Assembly (NCBI GenBank): GCA_964485345.1
Contig: CAZAJB010000118.1
Span: forward strand, 1-5,858
DNA from: UBA5420 sp964485345
GTDB lineage: Bacteria; Bacillota; Limnochordia; Darwinibacteriales; Darwinibacteriaceae
DNA: 5,858 nt
Direction of reading: 5' to 3'
The position numbers and the translations under genes are program-made. Position 1 is the first letter of the stretch. The number at the start of each line of letters is the position of its first letter. Positions 5,659 to 5,858 of the stretch are shown one piece after another. Below the pieces are notes generated by a model. It did not search any database. It was not told where the DNA came from and saw only the letters and a list, made by a program, of their open reading frames with translations.

Positions 5659-5858
5659 TTGACGAGACCTATCTGGATTACTTGGATTTTCGGCGTTCTT
5701 TGTCTCTTGCTCGTTGGTGTAGCTGATGCTTCAGCAACGCAGCGTACCCAAACGGCTATAGGGCTCCATGAGACGGCTTGGATCGATGCAGCGACTAAAG
5801 CACAAGATGACCCAGCTTATAAGTATGCCATTTACCAGGCCAGGACGCTTGCTGTTAA
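5659..5858 (+). CDS. Secreted protein of unknown function (3'-truncated, TTG start)
   Basis: The first 66 codons of a gene that runs off the window end with no stop. The start is TTG at 5659, seven bases after AGGGGG. The N-terminus is a classic Sec signal peptide: a short basic region (MTRP), a hydrophobic core (about residues 5-21, WITWIFGVLCLLLVG) and an ASA-like cleavage site (A24-S25-A26), with maturation predicted before TQRTQ. The only cysteine (C15) is mid-core without a lipobox, so it is exported or wall-associated rather than a lipoprotein. The mature start is polar (WIDAATKAQDDPAYKYAIYQAR) and I recognise no domain. It lies after the operon terminator and is probably a separate transcription unit. 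Function unassigned; a link with sugar use is only positional. Confidence 0.72.
   Translation, partial: MTRPIWITWIFGVLCLLLVGVADASATQRTQTAIGLHETAWIDAATKAQDDPAYKYAIYQARTLAV

Noticed and set aside
5493..5726. 77-codon + strand frame after the MFS gene
   Set aside because: It starts inside the candidate -10 element with no ribosome binding site, runs through the terminator, and overlaps the better supported secreted-protein start in another frame.
1..5858. CRISPR arrays, tRNA/rRNA genes, insertion sequences and phage genes
   Set aside because: No direct-repeat array, cloverleaf-like sequence, transposase frame or terminal inverted repeats were seen by eye.

Overview
The window looks like an accessory sugar-utilisation locus from a Gram-positive-type anaerobe or moderate thermophile, most likely Firmicutes (Clostridia/Limnochordia-like). 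The grounds are purine-rich Shine-Dalgarno sites (GGAGGT, AGGGGG), GTG and TTG starts, an intrinsic terminator with a T7 tract, and roughly balanced base composition. This placement is inferred from style; no marker gene is present.

All genes read on the + strand. Bases 1-435 are the 3' end of a carbohydrate ABC-importer permease of the MalG type. Two related Gfo/Idh/MocA oxidoreductases follow (464-1768 and 1864-3102), then a stand-alone SIS-domain protein resembling the isomerase half of GlmS (3137-4189) and a 12-helix MFS transporter (4221-5444). Gaps are short (28, 95, 34 and 31 bases) and an intrinsic terminator at 5504-5534 closes the group, so these five genes are probably one operon. 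The longest gap, between the oxidoreductases, holds a strong GC-rich hairpin without a U-tract.

After the terminator is a leader of about 120 bases with inverted repeats. It is followed by the 5' end of a secreted protein with a TTG start (5659 to beyond the window end), recognisable by its ribosome binding site and Sec signal peptide.

Working model (inference): the ABC system imports a sugar or amino-sugar conjugate. The two NAD(P)-dependent oxidoreductases oxidise, reduce or epimerise it, perhaps through a keto intermediate. The SIS enzyme isomerises, deaminates or deglycates a phosphorylated (amino) sugar, and the MFS protein moves a related substrate or exports a product. No sugar kinase or regulator lies in the window. 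Each family is known, but the combination of twin divergent oxidoreductases with a GlmS-like SIS enzyme is not a pathway I can name. The substrate is unknown.
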